Shown in pieces: positions 62,272 through 64,000 of a DNA stretch of 64,000 nucleotides. Position 1 is the stretch's first letter; every line of letters begins with the position of its first letter. Both the position numbers and the translations under genes were made by a program. The stretch is from CAYQUC01 sp964514215 (GTDB taxonomy: Bacteria; Pseudomonadota; Gammaproteobacteria; UBA6429; Thiohalophilaceae): contig CAZEPW010000016.1 in the NCBI GenBank assembly GCA_964514215.1, positions 1 through 64,000 of the forward strand. The letters are read 5' to 3'. Under the pieces are notes generated by a model. That model did not search any database. It worked only from the letters and a program-made list of their open reading frames with translations, and was not told where the DNA came from.

Positions 62272-64000
62272 ATGAGCGCAATTATTGATAATAAATTAAG
62301 TAACACGGCAAAAATTAATTCCGCCTCCATTCAAGCTTTTCCAAATTCAAAAAAGATATACGTGCAAGGTAGCCGAGATGACATTCAAGTGCCAATGCGT
62401 GAAATACAATTATCCGATACTAAAATATCAACCGATCCAAAAGATGATCGGGTTGAAAAAAATCCGCCACTAACGGTTTACGATACTTCTGGCCCCTATA
62501 GTGATCCGGCTATCGATATTGATATTCGAAAAGGCTTAGCCGATGTTCGTAGCACTTGGATTAGTGAACGACAAGATACCGAAATTTTAGATGATTTAAG
62601 CTCGGCCTATGGTTTAGAACGGGCAAATGATACTAGCTTGGATGAGCTTCGATTTGAACACATTCGCCAGCCGCGAAAAGCAATTAAAGGTTGTAATGTT
62701 TCGCAAATGCATTACGCCAAAAAAGGCATTATTACTCCAGAAATGGAATATGCCGCTATCCGGGAAAATTTAAGACTAGAGCAATACCAACAAGAATTAA
62801 AAGTGCAGCATCCGGGCCATAGCTGGGGAGCGAGTTTACCAAAAGCCATTACTGCAGAATTTGTGCGTGATGAAATAGCACGCGGACGAGCGATTATACC
62901 TGCTAATGTTAATCACCCTGAATTAGAGCCGATGATTATTGGGCGAAATTTTTTAGTAAAAATAAACGGCAATTTAGGAAACTCAGCTGTGACCTCCTCG
63001 ATTGAAACCGAAGTTGATAAAATGACGTGGGGAATTCGCTGGGGTTCAGATACCATTATGGATTTATCAACCGGTAAGAATATCCATGAAACCCGTGAAT
63101 GGATTATTCGAAATTCACCGGTTCCAATTGGTACCGTTCCAATTTATCAAGCGCTTGAAAAAGTAAATGGTAAAGCTGAAGATCTAACTTGGGAAATTTT
63201 TCGTGATACCTTAATCGAGCAAGCCGAGCAGGGTGTTGATTATTTTACTATTCATGCTGGAGTTTTATTGCGACATGTACCATTAACTGCAAAACGATTG
63301 ACTGGTATCGTCTCTCGTGGTGGTTCAATCATGGCTAAATGGTGCCTTGCGCATCATCAAGAAAATTTCCTCTACACACACTTTGAAGATATATGTGAAA
63401 TCATGAAAGCTTATGACGTTACTTTTTCACTCGGTGATGGTTTACGTCCGGGTTGCATTGCCGATGCTAACGATGAGGCACAATTTGGTGAACTCGAAGC
63501 TTTGGGGGAATTAACAAAAATCGCCTGGCGGCATGATGTGCAAACCTTTATCGAAGGTCCCGGCCATGTGCCCATGCACATGATTAAAGAAAATATGGAC
63601 AAGCAGTTGGAGACCTGTGGCGAAGCCCCATTTTATACTCTAGGGCCGCTTACCACGGATATTGCACCGGGTTATGATCACATAACTTCGGGAATAGGGG
63701 CTGCCATGATAGGTTGGTATGGCACTGCAATGCTGTGTTATGTTACTCCGAAAGAGCATCTAGGATTACCCAATCGTGATGATGTAAAAGAAGGCATCAT
63801 TACCTATAAAATTGCTGCCCATGCGGCTGATTTAGCAAAGGGTCATCCCGGTGCTCAAATCAGAGATAACGCCATGTCGAAAGCACGGTTTGAATTTCGT
63901 TGGGAAGACCAGTTTAATATTGGTCTAGATCCGGATCGTGCTCGCGCTTTCCACGATGAAACCATGCCAAAAGAAGCGCATAAAGTTGCACATTTTTGTT
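62272..64000 (+). CDS. thiC: Phosphomethylpyrimidine synthase ThiC (partial, C-terminus cut)
   Basis: Radical SAM enzyme that turns aminoimidazole ribotide into the pyrimidine part of thiamine. 576 codons are in the window. They include the ThiC N-terminal domain, IKGCNVSQMHYAKKGIITPE, the core block GNSAVTSSIETEVDKMTWG, and SLGDGLRPGCIADAND. The window ends at AHFC, where C576 is the first cysteine of the C-terminal iron-sulfur motif, so only the last 50 or so residues are missing. It is controlled by the TPP riboswitch upstream. Confidence 0.97.
   Translation, partial: MSAIIDNKLSNTAKINSASIQAFPNSKKIYVQGSRDDIQVPMREIQLSDTKISTDPKDDRVEKNPPLTVYDTSGPYSDPAIDIDIRKGLADVRSTWISERQDTEILDDLSSAYGLERANDTSLDELRFEHIRQPRKAIKGCNVSQMHYAKKGIITPEMEYAAIRENLRLEQYQQELKVQHPGHSWGASLPKAITAEFVRDEIARGRAIIPANVNHPELEPMIIGRNFLVKINGNLGNSAVTSSIETEVDKMTWGIRWGSDTIMDLSTGKNIHETREWIIRNSPVPIGTVPIYQALEKVNGKAEDLTWEIFRDTLIEQAEQGVDYFTIHAGVLLRHVPLTAKRLTGIVSRGGSIMAKWCLAHHQENFLYTHFEDICEIMKAYDVTFSLGDGLRPGCIADANDEAQFGELEALGELTKIAWRHDVQTFIEGPGHVPMHMIKENMDKQLETCGEAPFYTLGPLTTDIAPGYDHITSGIGAAMIGWYGTAMLCYVTPKEHLGLPNRDDVKEGIITYKIAAHAADLAKGHPGAQIRDNAMSKARFEFRWEDQFNIGLDPDRARAFHDETMPKEAHKVAHFC

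Overview
The window comes from the chromosome of an AT-rich gammaproteobacterium with a Gram-negative envelope. Three things show this: the order zapA, 6S RNA, 5-formyl-THF cyclo-ligase; the block ygfB-pepP-ubiH-ubiI; and the pair dusB-fis, together with a complete Kdo/heptose lipopolysaccharide set. It is not a typical enteric. The glycine decarboxylase P protein is split into two genes, groESL carries a CIRCE operator, and a Kdo kinase (KdkA type) is present. I cannot name the genus. Gene content is mostly housekeeping and biosynthetic. There is no prophage, transposase, CRISPR array, tRNA or rRNA.

Layout. 1-2300: the start of a lysine-rich histone-like gene, about 1.6 kb of very AT-rich DNA without a convincing gene, and a 43-residue membrane protein. 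2354-8864: cell division (zapA and a zapB-like gene), 6S RNA, one-carbon metabolism, and the ygfB-pepP-ubiH-ubiI block for ubiquinone. 9221-12048: a Fur-box-controlled ferric iron uptake pair (binding protein and fused permease) with no ATPase gene beside it. 12141-18397: a tandem glycine riboswitch followed by lipA-gcvT-gcvH-gcvPA-tpx-gcvPB. This groups the glycine cleavage system with the enzyme that makes its lipoyl cofactor and a one-cysteine thiol peroxidase. 18413-20164: diacylglycerol kinase, a PfkB-family kinase and a SirB2-like membrane protein.

20161-23625 is the most unusual part. A nested palindromic MITE-like element lies just upstream of an ECF sigma factor, its zinc-finger anti-sigma factor, an extremely acidic exported protein, an intrinsic terminator, and a TPR plus beta-barrel outer-membrane protein. 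23615-27441: a YyaL-type thioredoxin-domain protein, lgt, then a small accessory islet with a frameshifted gene and a zinc-ribbon protein. 27564-40945, mostly on the minus strand: purH, fis, dusB, a zinc-ribbon/DUF3426 membrane protein, prmA, accC, accB, aroQ, a TlpA-like thioredoxin, a DsbD with a duplicated N-terminal domain, cutA, then fxsA and CIRCE-controlled groES on the plus strand. 41001-46883: groEL, glnE, ilvE, a zf-CHCC protein.

46915-58640 is a lipopolysaccharide core region: hldE and hldD make ADP-heptose, several GT9, GT2 and GT4 transferases assemble the core, kdkA phosphorylates Kdo, waaA adds Kdo, and an LpxL-type acyltransferase finishes lipid A. 58715-61818: an isochorismatase-like hydrolase, a TolC-family outer-membrane protein, a rhodanese and a Pcm-like methyltransferase. 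The window ends in thiC behind a TPP riboswitch. Two families of short palindromic repeats (REP-like) are scattered through the intergenic DNA.
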